Under the pieces are notes generated by a model. The model saw only the letters and a list, made by a program, of their open reading frames with translations. It was not told the origin of the DNA and searched no databases. DNA of 23,116 nucleotides from DATKGX01 sp035510555 (GTDB lineage: Bacteria > Patescibacteriota > Microgenomatia > Levybacterales > UBA12049). Both the position numbers and the translations under genes were made by a program. The DNA lies in the NCBI GenBank assembly GCA_035510555.1, contig DATKGX010000022.1:1-23116 (forward strand), given 5' to 3'. Position 1 is the stretch's first letter, and each line of letters opens with the position of its first letter. This document shows positions 1 to 6,920 of this stretch, piece after piece.

Positions 1-46
1 TAAATCCAAACCCTCTATCTGTTTTTGTTTTAATTGTTCCGTTCAT
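1..46 (-). CDS. Cold-shock domain protein (CspA-like), N-terminal fragment
   Basis: An ATG at 46 reads leftward off the window edge with 15 codons visible: MNGTIKTKTDRGFGF. The G-x-I-K start followed by a G-F-G-F core is the first beta strand and RNP1 region of CspA-family single-stranded nucleic-acid binding proteins, which act as RNA chaperones in the cytoplasm. Only the start is present, so length and the second RNP motif cannot be checked. A TATAAT box lies at 106-101 on the minus strand and a strong AAAGGAGGT motif at 90-82, but the latter is about 35 bases from the ATG, too far for ordinary use. A second TATAAA-like box at 57-52 would give a leaderless start. Confidence 0.7.
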   Translation of the reverse strand, partial: MNGTIKTKTDRGFGF

Positions 47-111
47 AGTGTTTTATAGACTTATTGATTAAATCTACTTATACCTCCTTTCCTTATTAAT
101 ATTATACTATT

Positions 112-528
112 TTATTTAGGTGGTGGTATCACTGTAAACCACAATGGACTACTGTCTTTTGAATTCCCATAATTATAGTCAACGGTTATCTCCGTATCTT
201 TCTTAATATCGTTTAAGGCAATAAATTCAATTACTCTTTCTGCATGCTTTATCTTATACATTGCGTTTGGTTCATATGCATGGTTATAGATTGATCCAAA
301 GCCCAACGCGACTAATAGTCGTTCTTTATTTTTGCCAAAGTAGAAAAAATAAGTAACAAGAATGCTTTCTTTTAAATTAGACATGTCGTGTTTTGGAACC
401 TCAATAATAGGACATCTCTCAATGATTTCGTCTTTTTTAATATCACGCCCGGCATAAACTCCGCGTCCCGCATTATGAATTTTTGATTGATTAATGTATA
501 TTTTTCCTGAGGTAAAAAGCTTTTTCAT
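112..528 (-). CDS. Small SET-domain protein (putative lysine methyltransferase)
   Basis: A 138-residue protein that is essentially one SET domain. Residues 19-34 hold the N-AGRGV-A-x-x-I-x-x-x-E entry strand; a GSIYNHAYEPNA segment near residues 78-89 corresponds to the SET motif normally written N-H-S/D-x-x-P-N-A; the I-x-K-D-T-E-I-T-x-D-Y end motif is at about 108-118. SET enzymes transfer methyl groups from S-adenosylmethionine to protein lysines. There is no post-SET cysteine cluster, as is usual for short bacterial members; the substrate is unknown. The ATG at 528 lies 6 bases after an extended -10 box (535-540), which supports this start and a leaderless transcript. The C-terminus is proline-rich. 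Confidence 0.8.
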   Translation of the reverse strand: MKKLFTSGKIYINQSKIHNAGRGVYAGRDIKKDEIIERCPIIEVPKHDMSNLKESILVTYFFYFGKNKERLLVALGFGSIYNHAYEPNAMYKIKHAERVIEFIALNDIKKDTEITVDYNYGNSKDSSPLWFTVIPPPK

Positions 529-534
529 TATGTG

Positions 535-543
535 ATTATAGCA
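535..543 (-). promoter_or_regulatory. Extended -10 promoter of the SET gene
   Basis: On the minus strand the sequence reads TGC-TATAAT, followed by 6 bases and the ATG at 528. No good -35 box is seen; the TG motif may compensate. The predicted start of transcription falls on the ATG. Confidence 0.65.
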
Positions 544-569
544 GAAGTATATTTGAGGTTACTCAGCTC

Positions 570-584
570 CGAGGATTAGCCTCG
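570..584. other. Small inverted repeat between divergent genes
   Basis: CGAGG (570-574) and CCTCG (580-584) form a 5-bp stem with a 5-base loop, between the divergent SET and 685 genes. There is no clear T-tract. The intergenic stretch 544-632 shows nothing else recognisable apart from an isolated TTGACG at 591. Confidence 0.3.
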
Positions 585-629
585 AACCTTTTGACGTAAA
601 CCAAATCTTGTGCGACACGAGGCGCGAAT

Positions 630-664
630 TTTTTGACTTCAATCTAAAATAAGAGTATAAAAAA
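630..664 (+). promoter_or_regulatory. Promoter P685 (TTGACT-17-TATAAA)
   Basis: The -35 box TTGACT is at 633-638 and the -10 box TATAAA at 656-661, with exactly 17 bases between. The 35-base block 630-664 recurs at 3281-3315 with one mismatch. The block and its copy bracket the 685-3243 operon. Confidence 0.75.
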
Positions 665-684
665 GTTAGAGTATTTATCTAAAT

Positions 685-993
685 ATGAATATAAATATCA
701 AATGGCTTTGCCTAGCGTCTGGTATTTTATTGCTGTTAGGGATTCCAACCGGTTGGCCATATAGCTATTACATTCTTCTTCGTTGGATAATCTCGATAGT
801 TTCAATTTATATTGCTTATGACTTTTATAATTCTAAACTTCAAGCTTGGGTATTAATTTTTGGGGCCTTAGCGATTTTGTTTAATCCACTTGCCCCTATT
901 TACCTGTCTAAACAAACTTGGATTGTTTTTGATTTTATCGGAGCCTGCATATTTTTCGTAGCAGGATATTCAGTAAAGAAAAACAAGCAATGA
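685..993 (+). CDS. Small integral membrane protein, DUF6804-like
   Basis: A 102-residue protein with about four hydrophobic helices and a short basic tail (KKNKQ). The pattern W-P-Y-x-Y-Y-I-L-L-R-W near residues 24-34 and A-I-L-F-N-P-L-A-P-I near 62-71 recalls a family of tiny uncharacterised bacterial membrane proteins (DUF6804, from memory). No catalytic residues are evident. It is the first gene of an operon: its TGA stop overlaps the ATG of the next gene (ATGA at 990-993), implying translational coupling. The promoter at 633-661 lies 23 bases upstream of the ATG. Confidence 0.7.
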   Translation: MNINIKWLCLASGILLLLGIPTGWPYSYYILLRWIISIVSIYIAYDFYNSKLQAWVLIFGALAILFNPLAPIYLSKQTWIVFDFIGACIFFVAGYSVKKNKQ

Positions 994-2012
994 AAGCAAT
1001 AAAAGATTTGTTTACGGGAGCCCTTGGTATAGGATTATTTTTGGCGATCATTATAATATCTGCAATTTTCCTTATCTTTGGTCTTAGGATTGCCTCTGCA
1101 GTCTATCCCATATTAGAAACCATAGCAGCTATATTTATTATTATCTCCCTTTTTATATTCCTCCCGTTAGCTCTTTTTAAGAAAACTAGAATGATTTCAA
1201 TATATGGATTTTCTATATCGGCATTTATTTTTGCAATTAATGTATGGATATTCTCTCTTCTCACAACTTATTTTTATTGGGGAATATTTGGGGTAGTTGT
1301 TGGGATCATGCTGGGAGGCATAGGGGAAATTCCAATTGCTGCAATTGCTTCCTTATTGCATGGAGATTGGACAAGTATTTTTAACATAATTTCTACCGTC
1401 GTTCTTTTTCTAATAGCACAGGGTTTAGCTGCATATTTAGGAAGCAAAGTGGAAAAAGAGGCAAACTTGAAAGAAAACTCGGAATATATTCAAACAGAAA
1501 ATATTATTGAAGCAACCGGAGTAAATCAGCTAATACCATCTATATACGCCACTCCAACTTATCTTGCTGACAAGAGAGATGAAATATACCCAGAAGTGAA
1601 AGAATTTATTACGGTTAAAAAGGAAATTACTGTTTCTGACCTACAGAAAAAATTTGCAATTGGATATTCAAGGGGAGCAAGAATAATGGATCATTTAGAA
1701 GAAGATAGTTTAGTTAGTGGTGCAGAAGGAGGCGGAAAATCACGAAAAGTTCTAAATAATGATTTACAAGGAAAGAAAATTGTTGAATGTCTAGAGGCAT
1801 TTGGAATACAAGCAGGAATTGATGAAATAAATCATAAAAAGAACGGAATAGAATATTGTCTTAATGTAGCTCTTGGCTCTCCAATGGAAGAAATAGTTAT
1901 AAGAGGAAGAGACATTGCCGCAATCGTAGAGTCTCCCACTGGAAAAGTTAAAATTCAGGCTCCAATTCCTGGAAGATCTCAAGTGGGAATATTGGTTCCG
2001 ACTAAAAATTAA
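990..2012 (+). CDS. Membrane protein with FtsK gamma-like and FtsK alpha-like domains but no motor
   Basis: A 340-residue protein. Residues 8-150 contain four to five hydrophobic helices. Residues about 199-256 match the FtsK/SpoIIIE gamma winged helix that binds KOPS/SRS DNA sites: YPEVKEF, then DLQKKFAIGYSRGARIMDHL and a V-S-G-A-x-G-G stretch ending in R-K-V-L. Residues about 260-338 match the FtsK alpha domain: LEAFGIQAGI at the start, a degenerate middle, and IQAPIPGRSQVGILVP at the end. In FtsK the order is membrane, alpha, beta motor, gamma. Here gamma precedes alpha, and the protein stops where the Walker-containing beta domain would begin. The next gene starts 7 bases downstream, so no motor follows. 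It cannot be an ATP-driven translocase by itself; a membrane DNA tether or a partner of a separate FtsK is possible (inference). Confidence 0.75.
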   Translation: MKAIKDLFTGALGIGLFLAIIIISAIFLIFGLRIASAVYPILETIAAIFIIISLFIFLPLALFKKTRMISIYGFSISAFIFAINVWIFSLLTTYFYWGIFGVVVGIMLGGIGEIPIAAIASLLHGDWTSIFNIISTVVLFLIAQGLAAYLGSKVEKEANLKENSEYIQTENIIEATGVNQLIPSIYATPTYLADKRDEIYPEVKEFITVKKEITVSDLQKKFAIGYSRGARIMDHLEEDSLVSGAEGGGKSRKVLNNDLQGKKIVECLEAFGIQAGIDEINHKKNGIEYCLNVALGSPMEEIVIRGRDIAAIVESPTGKVKIQAPIPGRSQVGILVPTKN

Positions 2013-2019
2013 AACAAAC

Positions 2020-2916
2020 ATGAATAAAATAATTAGATTATTAATCTTTTCTCTATTTTCCTTTTTATTCTTTTTGGGAGCAAGTAAATCATTGGCAACT
2101 AGTGGTTGTTGCTCATGGCATGGAGGAGAATCTTATTGTGATTATTCAACAAATCGTTGGGTTTGTGGAGATGGCACTTATAGTCCTTCTTGCACGTGTG
2201 GTGGGGGATATTATGCCGCTCCTGTAATTCCAACCATTCCAACCTGCCCATTTATGTCTTACTACGATTCCCTTTCCTCTTCTTGCAAATGCATGTCTGG
2301 TTATATAGCTTCAGGAAATTCTTGTATTTCTCAACAACAATATTGTTGGAATACGCTCGGATACAGTTCAACCTACAATTACGGAACCGGTCGGTGTGAA
2401 TGCTCTTCTGGTTATGTATATAACAACGGTGCTTGTCAAAGCGGACTTACATACTGCATGAATAATTACGGTAGTTTTTCTCAATATGATTATTTATCTA
2501 AAAACTGTAAGTGCATGTCGGGTTATCAATTTAATTCCTCTGGAACAAGATGTATTTCGAAAGACGAAGCATGCCAGAACCAATTAGGAATTATGAGTAA
2601 ATACGACTCTCTGTATGACACTTGTGATTGTTTGTCTGGGTACGAAATAGTTAGCGGTATGTGTGTTTCAAAACCAATTCCAGTAAGAAATATTATAATC
2701 CCGCGTATTCCAACGAGCACTCCAACGCCATCCTACAAAAATACACCTACTCCAGAGCTACACACTAAAATATTATTAGCACCAACAATAAATATAAAAT
2801 CATCTAACTCAGGTGGAATTGCATCTCCTGCATCAGCAACTTATAAGAGCTTTAACGAAACGCAAAGTGTGTTAAGTAAAATTATTTCTTTTATAACACA
2901 CTTATTTAAGAGATAA
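2020..2916 (+). CDS. Secreted cysteine-rich repeat protein
   Basis: 298 residues. Residues 1-27 form a classical signal peptide (basic start, long hydrophobic run, ending near SLA-TS). A first cysteine-rich unit, SGCCSWHGG through SPSCTC, spans about 28-60. Four EGF-like repeats of roughly 35-45 residues follow, with the pattern C, then S-x-Y-D/N, then C-x-C-x-S-G-Y, then C; the repeats begin near residues 76, 109, 146 and 185. A Thr/Pro-rich stretch (about 231-250) leads to a C-terminal amphipathic or hydrophobic helix. The product is probably exported and disulfide-bonded, perhaps surface attached. It is third in the operon, 7 bases after the FtsK-like gene. Ligand and function are unknown. 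Confidence 0.75.
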   Translation: MNKIIRLLIFSLFSFLFFLGASKSLATSGCCSWHGGESYCDYSTNRWVCGDGTYSPSCTCGGGYYAAPVIPTIPTCPFMSYYDSLSSSCKCMSGYIASGNSCISQQQYCWNTLGYSSTYNYGTGRCECSSGYVYNNGACQSGLTYCMNNYGSFSQYDYLSKNCKCMSGYQFNSSGTRCISKDEACQNQLGIMSKYDSLYDTCDCLSGYEIVSGMCVSKPIPVRNIIIPRIPTSTPTPSYKNTPTPELHTKILLAPTINIKSSNSGGIASPASATYKSFNETQSVLSKIISFITHLFKR

Positions 2917-2943
2917 AAAATAGTAATCAATAAATTAAAAAAT

Positions 2944-3243
2944 ATGGAAGAAGATAATACAAATAATAATGGGCTAGGTTTAATTGGAATATTGCTCATA
3001 ATTGGGGTTATTTACTTTTGGAATCAAAATAGTGACCTCAAAAAGCAAGCTGTTGCATATCAATCTTGTATATCGTCTTACCAAGAGCAGGAACAAAACT
3101 TCAAGACAGCGATAGACGATGCAACTAGCTATCTAGAGCAGGGTGGAACAGATAACTACACCAGTGCTCAGGATTCATTAAATATTGATACTACTCTAGT
3201 TGATTGTAGTTCTATACAGGACTATCCAACTCCTGCTCCTTAG
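2944..3243 (+). CDS. Small single-pass membrane protein
   Basis: 99 residues with an acidic, Asn-rich start, one transmembrane helix at about 11-25 (LGLIGILLIIGVIYFW) and a polar, probably extracytoplasmic remainder with two cysteines and a Thr/Pro end. It lies 27 bases after the cysteine-rich protein gene and is likely the last gene of that operon. The family is not recognised. The composition (many Q, S, T, D) matches its exported neighbours. Confidence 0.6.
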   Translation: MEEDNTNNNGLGLIGILLIIGVIYFWNQNSDLKKQAVAYQSCISSYQEQEQNFKTAIDDATSYLEQGGTDNYTSAQDSLNIDTTLVDCSSIQDYPTPAP

Positions 3244-3252
3244 CAATTAAGA

Positions 3253-3285
3253 CTTGACCTTTCCTCTCAAAAAGTCTATATTTTT
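3253..3285 (+). promoter_or_regulatory. Upstream tandem promoter (TTGACC-17-TATATT)
   Basis: TTGACC at 3254-3259 and TATATT at 3277-3282 are separated by 17 bases. The block matches 4349-4381 at 27 of 33 positions; the two copies bracket the 3326-4328 genes. Confidence 0.55.
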
Positions 3286-3315
3286 GACTTCAATCTAAAA
3301 AAAGAGTATAAAAAA
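3281..3315 (+). promoter_or_regulatory. Promoter P3326 (TTGACT-17-TATAAA)
   Basis: TTGACT at 3284-3289 and TATAAA at 3307-3312 with a 17-base spacer; the ATG follows 13 bases after the -10 box. The block is a 34-of-35 match to 630-664. Confidence 0.7.
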
Positions 3316-3325
3316 TCTATAACCT

Positions 3326-4099
3326 ATGAAAAATAAACTGTTTTTACCTGCTGTAGTAATTGGTGTTGCCTTAATTGTTGCTGTAAATTTAGTGATTAAT
3401 TATTTTAAATATCAACAATCGTTTGCATTGAAACAGAATTGCCATGATGAAGCAATCAAGTTTGTTAACAACGAGCAATCAACTTTTGAAAAACAAATTA
3501 AATATGACAATAGCTCTCAATCTACGGCTTTAATATTGGATGAGTATAATCAAAACTTAAATACTTGTTTAGCAGTTTGGATTCTTAACAGGAAAACAGA
3601 CCATATAAAATTTCCTTCTTTAGGAGATTCAGAAACAACCTATATTTCCGATGTTTTGACAGGAAAAATTATTGATTTTTGGTGGGAGGATTATGATTCT
3701 ATATCTTTTAACACAACCTCAAGTGGCGGAAGTATTGATGGTAAAACAACAAGCAATGCAAAAGACTTCAATAATGAAATTGATTTGTTGTTTGGAAAAA
3801 ATAATACCGATGCATATGTCCAACCTCAAGTTACACCCTTACCCAATCCAACAAGTGGATATTTACCTAATCTAGACAGCCCAACTCCAACCATGCAATC
3901 ACCAACTGTCTCAAATCAGCAAACCTTTAACAACTCATGTACATACGGTTCAATTTATTGCACTTGTTTATATGACGCTTTGCATCAGATAGACCCTGGA
4001 AATGAAACAACAGATTATATAGCAGAGAGTACAAATGGAAATAATGCCCCTATGATAAACGCTTACGCTGAATGTAATAGCAGATTTAGTTCAAAATGA
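3326..4099 (+). CDS. Membrane-anchored exported protein of unknown function
   Basis: 257 residues. One N-terminal hydrophobic helix at about 5-26 (LFLPAVVIGVALIVAVNLVI) acts as a signal anchor. The rest is polar: a mixed helical segment, a Thr/Pro/Ser linker at about 169-195, and a C-terminal cysteine-containing segment (C-T-Y-G-S-I-Y-C-T-C-L then A-E-C) that could form a small disulfide-bonded domain. The family is not recognised. It has its own pair of promoters and ends with TGA, tail to tail with the 4122-4328 gene. Confidence 0.65.
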   Translation: MKNKLFLPAVVIGVALIVAVNLVINYFKYQQSFALKQNCHDEAIKFVNNEQSTFEKQIKYDNSSQSTALILDEYNQNLNTCLAVWILNRKTDHIKFPSLGDSETTYISDVLTGKIIDFWWEDYDSISFNTTSSGGSIDGKTTSNAKDFNNEIDLLFGKNNTDAYVQPQVTPLPNPTSGYLPNLDSPTPTMQSPTVSNQQTFNNSCTYGSIYCTCLYDALHQIDPGNETTDYIAESTNGNNAPMINAYAECNSRFSSK

Positions 4100-4121
4100 A
4101 AAAAAGAAATAATTAAATAGC

Positions 4122-4328
4122 TTAATTTTGTTCTGAAATCTTTAAAATAACTTCATATTTTTCTCCAAAGTCGGCCTTTGCTTGTTCAAAATGTATTCTC
4201 AAATATTCTTGGGCTTGTCTTTTTGTATGGTGCTTACCACTTATTACACCTGTGCTTCTTAAAACTCGCCACCATCCTGCTTCATCTTGGATTATTTTTG
4301 CCTCAAATATTTTTATAATTTTTGTCAT
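4122..4328 (-). CDS. Small conserved-looking hypothetical protein
   Basis: 68 residues, mixed alpha/beta, with a short basic helix (HHTKRQAQEYLRIHF) in the middle and no membrane segment. The family is not recognised. The start is supported by the extended -10 TGATATAAT at 4343-4335, whose end is 6 bases from the ATG at 4328. It is convergent with the gene ending at 4099. Confidence 0.6.
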   Translation of the reverse strand: MTKIIKIFEAKIIQDEAGWWRVLRSTGVISGKHHTKRQAQEYLRIHFEQAKADFGEKYEVILKISEQN

Positions 4329-4334
4329 TCATAT

Positions 4335-4343
4335 ATTATATCA
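4335..4343 (-). promoter_or_regulatory. Extended -10 promoter of the 4122-4328 gene
   Basis: TGA-TATAAT on the minus strand, 6 bases before the ATG; a leaderless transcript is predicted. Confidence 0.6.
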
Positions 4344-4348
4344 TTCCT

Positions 4349-4381
4349 CTTGACCTTTCTTCTTTAAAAGAATATATTCTT
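4349..4381 (+). promoter_or_regulatory. Distal promoter upstream of the NERD gene (TTGACC-17-TATATT)
   Basis: TTGACC at 4350-4355 and TATATT at 4373-4378 with a 17-base spacer. It would give a roughly 110-base leader containing the 4395-4449 structure. Confidence 0.5.
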
Positions 4382-4394
4382 CTTAGGTGTTTTT

Positions 4395-4449
4395 AGTAAG
4401 AAACGAAGCTAGAAACAGGTTATGTCTTAGACATTCCCGCATTCTTACT
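4395..4449 (+). other. Nested inverted repeat in the NERD gene leader
   Basis: AGTAAGAA (4395-4402) is exactly complementary to TTCTTACT (4442-4449). Inside it ATGTC (4422-4426) pairs with GACAT (4430-4434) over a 3-base loop. It may be a structured leader or small RNA; no known class is recognised. Confidence 0.35.
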
Positions 4450-4455
4450 GTAAAT

Positions 4456-4487
4456 TTGACTTCTGTATGGGTTTGTTGTTCTATTAA
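4456..4487 (+). promoter_or_regulatory. Proximal promoter of the NERD gene
   Basis: AATTTGACTTC-type -35 (TTGACT, 4456-4461) followed after 17-18 bases by a weak TTCTATTAA -10 region, just before the start codons at 4493/4496. Confidence 0.45.
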
Positions 4488-4492
4488 AGTAG

Positions 4493-5143
4493 GTGATGAG
4501 AAGAAATTTTTCCTACAGCGTGATTATTATTCTTTCTAGTCTTTTGCTCCTAATTGCCATTGACGCAACTCTATGGTTGACCATTCAGGCAACAAACTAT
4601 ATGAAAGGTAATTTTAATGAAACATTATTAATTTTTGCGGTTGATCTATTTTTGATTGGGTTTGCAGTTTATATTTTTGGAAGAATGAGACCTTATGTAA
4701 AAGGCGATGTTGGAGAAGAAAGTATTAAATATATTTTAGACAAATTGCACGGATATTATTATTTGTCTGACATAATGATTGGAAATAGAAAGGTAAATAT
4801 GGATTGTGTCGTAATTGGTCCAACGGGAGTATGGATGGTTGAAGTGAAAAATTACAGGAAAAAAGAAATCAAATTGGATAAGTGGTTATTGGATGATATG
4901 GAGCAAGTAAAATATGAAATGAAGCCTTTGCAGGAGATGCTAAATATTCCCGTAACGCCAGTCTTAGTATTCGCAAATAAAGCGAAAATTCACTTTGGCA
5001 TGGTTCCACAGTATGGAGTTTACGTAATAGGAAAACCATGGTTAGAAGAACTTATCACTAAAACTTCAAAAGTTGTTTTAAATCCCGAGCAATGCCTGGA
5101 AATAAAAGAAAAACTAAAACCCTACACGAGTAAAATAAGCTAA
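4493..5143 (+). CDS. Membrane-anchored NERD (nuclease-related) domain protein
   Basis: 216 residues. Two N-terminal transmembrane helices (about 7-30 and 45-65) precede a NERD domain starting at GDVGEESI (about 73-80) and continuing through the D-C-V-V-I-G-P-T-G-V-W-M-V-E-V-K-N core (about 104-120). The D...E-V-K arrangement is the PD-(D/E)xK-like nuclease signature seen in NERD proteins. Activity of this family is mostly unproven. GTG 4493 and ATG 4496 are adjacent alternative starts. The gene stands between a small hypothetical and a zinc-ribbon gene, upstream of the restriction-modification pair; a link to DNA processing or defence is inference. Confidence 0.8.
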   Translation: MMRRNFSYSVIIILSSLLLLIAIDATLWLTIQATNYMKGNFNETLLIFAVDLFLIGFAVYIFGRMRPYVKGDVGEESIKYILDKLHGYYYLSDIMIGNRKVNMDCVVIGPTGVWMVEVKNYRKKEIKLDKWLLDDMEQVKYEMKPLQEMLNIPVTPVLVFANKAKIHFGMVPQYGVYVIGKPWLEELITKTSKVVLNPEQCLEIKEKLKPYTSKIS

Positions 5144-5145
5144 TC

Positions 5146-5174
5146 TTCCAAAAACTTCCTTAAAGTACTATAAT
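5146..5174 (+). promoter_or_regulatory. Promoter P5191
   Basis: A perfect TATAAT at 5169-5174 with a poor -35 (TTCCAA) 17 bases upstream. The 29-base block resembles 6044-6072 (20 of 29), which precedes the methyltransferase gene. Confidence 0.55.
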
Positions 5175-5190
5175 CCAAACTGTAAAATCT

Positions 5191-6036
5191 ATGTTTGATA
5201 AGAAATTTTTTGAAACATACCCGCTCTATAAAAAAATTAATTTAATATTGCCTGAGTATGAAGATCGTTTTAAACACGTACCGAAACCTGCTATTAATAT
5301 GTATTGCAAAGTCTGTAAATCTGAACAGACCTTTAACATGCAAAATCAATATTTTGAAGACGAGACAGTACGTCCTCCTTTTTTTAATCACCAAATATGG
5401 GGAAAAACCGTTAAGACAGAATATCTCTGTGCTGGGTGCGGGGAGTTCGAGTATTTATTTTTTATAGAATTTGTTACCACAGATATTTCCAAGAGCGGAG
5501 ATTATATAGGATTTGTTAGAAAGGTCGGTCAGACGCCCCCATGGGAAATAAGCATGGACAGAGAATTAGAAAAAATCCTTGGCGAAGATGCGGAAATATA
5601 CAAAAAGGGTTTAGCATGTGAGTCTCAATCTTACGGTATCGGAGCTTATGCCTATTTCAGACGCATAGTTGAAAAGATAATCGATAATTTACTAAGTCAA
5701 ATTCCCGAATTGATTGAAGACCAACAAGATAAAGAAAAATATTTATTAGCCCTTGAAAAAACTAAAAAAGAGAAAAACACTGAAGCAAAAATTGAGTTGG
5801 TCAAAGATTTATTACCTAAATCGCTAACACCGGACAATTTAAATCCGCTTGAAATAATTTATTCCTCTTTGAGCGAAGGTATCCATGAAAAAAATGATGA
5901 CGAGTGCTTAGAAATAGTCGCGGAGATTAAGACTTCATTGACTTTCCTGTTAAAAGAAGTTTCATCCAAAAGAGCAGATAAAAAGACCTTCACTGAAAAT
6001 ATAAGAAAACTTCTTGACAAGAAAGCTTCAAAATAA
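5191..6036 (+). CDS. Zinc-ribbon hypothetical protein with a C-terminal helical domain
   Basis: 281 residues. An N-terminal zinc ribbon is suggested by CKVC (39-42) and CAGC (80-83). The C-terminal half is helical, with an acidic/basic coiled region (about 165-200), and holds a G-I-G-A-Y-A-Y-F-R-R-I-V-E-K motif near 150-163. That motif is similar in style to DUF4145-like helical domains found in restriction and defence contexts, but I cannot assign a family. No membrane segment is present. The gene has its own promoter and ends just before the restriction-modification promoter. Confidence 0.65.
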   Translation: MFDKKFFETYPLYKKINLILPEYEDRFKHVPKPAINMYCKVCKSEQTFNMQNQYFEDETVRPPFFNHQIWGKTVKTEYLCAGCGEFEYLFFIEFVTTDISKSGDYIGFVRKVGQTPPWEISMDRELEKILGEDAEIYKKGLACESQSYGIGAYAYFRRIVEKIIDNLLSQIPELIEDQQDKEKYLLALEKTKKEKNTEAKIELVKDLLPKSLTPDNLNPLEIIYSSLSEGIHEKNDDECLEIVAEIKTSLTFLLKEVSSKRADKKTFTENIRKLLDKKASK

Positions 6037-6043
6037 CCTATCC

Positions 6044-6072
6044 TTTCGAAAAATTTCCCAAAGTGTTATTAT
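6044..6072 (+). promoter_or_regulatory. Promoter of the restriction-modification operon
   Basis: TATTAT at 6067-6072 with TTTCGA 17 bases upstream, a diverged copy of the 5146-5174 promoter block. The ATG lies 12 bases after the -10 box. Confidence 0.5.
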
Positions 6073-6084
6073 TGGTTCAAGTTT

Positions 6085-6918
6085 ATGCAGAAGCCTTATT
6101 TTCTCGACAAAGACAAAAACTTCGCTCTATATTTGGGTGATTCAATAGAGCTAATGAAACAATTTCCTCCTGAACATTTTGACATGATTTTTGCCGACCC
6201 TCCTTACAATCTTTCCAATGGTGGTTTTACTGTTCATGCAGGTAAAAGAGTCAGTGTTCATAAGGGAGATTGGGATAAAAGTAGGGGTTTAGAGGAAGAT
6301 TTGTATTTCCATATGAAATGGATAGAGGCTTGTAAAAGAGTTTTAAAACCAAATGGAACAATTTGGATAAGTGGAACTTATCACTCTATTTATAGGTGCG
6401 GCTATGCTTTAGAAGTAAATGGATATCATATTTTAAACGATATTTCTTGGTTTAAGCCAAATGCTTCGCCAAATTTAAGTGGAAGGTATTTTACCGCAAG
6501 CCATGAGACTTTGATTTGGGCAAGAAAAAGTAAAGATGCTAAGCACACTTTCAATTATAAATTAATGAAAAATGGGGAATGGCATCAGGAAGACTTTATG
6601 AAAAAACCAGGAAAACAAATGCGTTCCGTATGGGCGTTTGAAAATAATTCCGATAGATTTCCAGAGGATGTTTGGTCCATAACAACGCCAAAACCCTCCG
6701 AAAAAAAATACGGCAAACACCCAACACAAAAACCGGTTGCATTACTTGAAAGAATAATACTTGCAAGTACAAATAAAGGAGATGTAATATTGGATCCATT
6801 CACGGGAAGTTCGACAACAGGTATCGTTGCAGCCATGAACGGGAGAAAATTTATAGGGATAGATAAAGAAGAGGATTATCTAAAATTATCAATAAAAAGA
6901 TTTGAGAATATTAAATAA
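6085..6918 (+). CDS. DpnA/M2.DpnII-like adenine-N6 DNA methyltransferase
   Basis: 277 residues. Motif IV DPPY is at 38-41, followed by N-L-S-N-G-G and V-S-V-H-K-G-D-W-D-K. The SAM-binding motif I, DPFTGSSTTG, is near the C-terminus (about 237-246), after an H-P-T-Q-K-P motif X. This order (IV, target recognition region, X, I) is that of beta-class methyltransferases. The context around DPPY closely resembles DpnA of the DpnII system, which methylates adenine in GATC. The enzyme would protect host DNA from the endonuclease encoded 2 bases downstream. DpnII systems usually also carry an alpha-class methyltransferase (DpnM); none is seen here. The site GATC is inferred from family resemblance. 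Confidence 0.88.
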   Translation: MQKPYFLDKDKNFALYLGDSIELMKQFPPEHFDMIFADPPYNLSNGGFTVHAGKRVSVHKGDWDKSRGLEEDLYFHMKWIEACKRVLKPNGTIWISGTYHSIYRCGYALEVNGYHILNDISWFKPNASPNLSGRYFTASHETLIWARKSKDAKHTFNYKLMKNGEWHQEDFMKKPGKQMRSVWAFENNSDRFPEDVWSITTPKPSEKKYGKHPTQKPVALLERIILASTNKGDVILDPFTGSSTTGIVAAMNGRKFIGIDKEEDYLKLSIKRFENIK

Positions 6919-6920
6919 TA

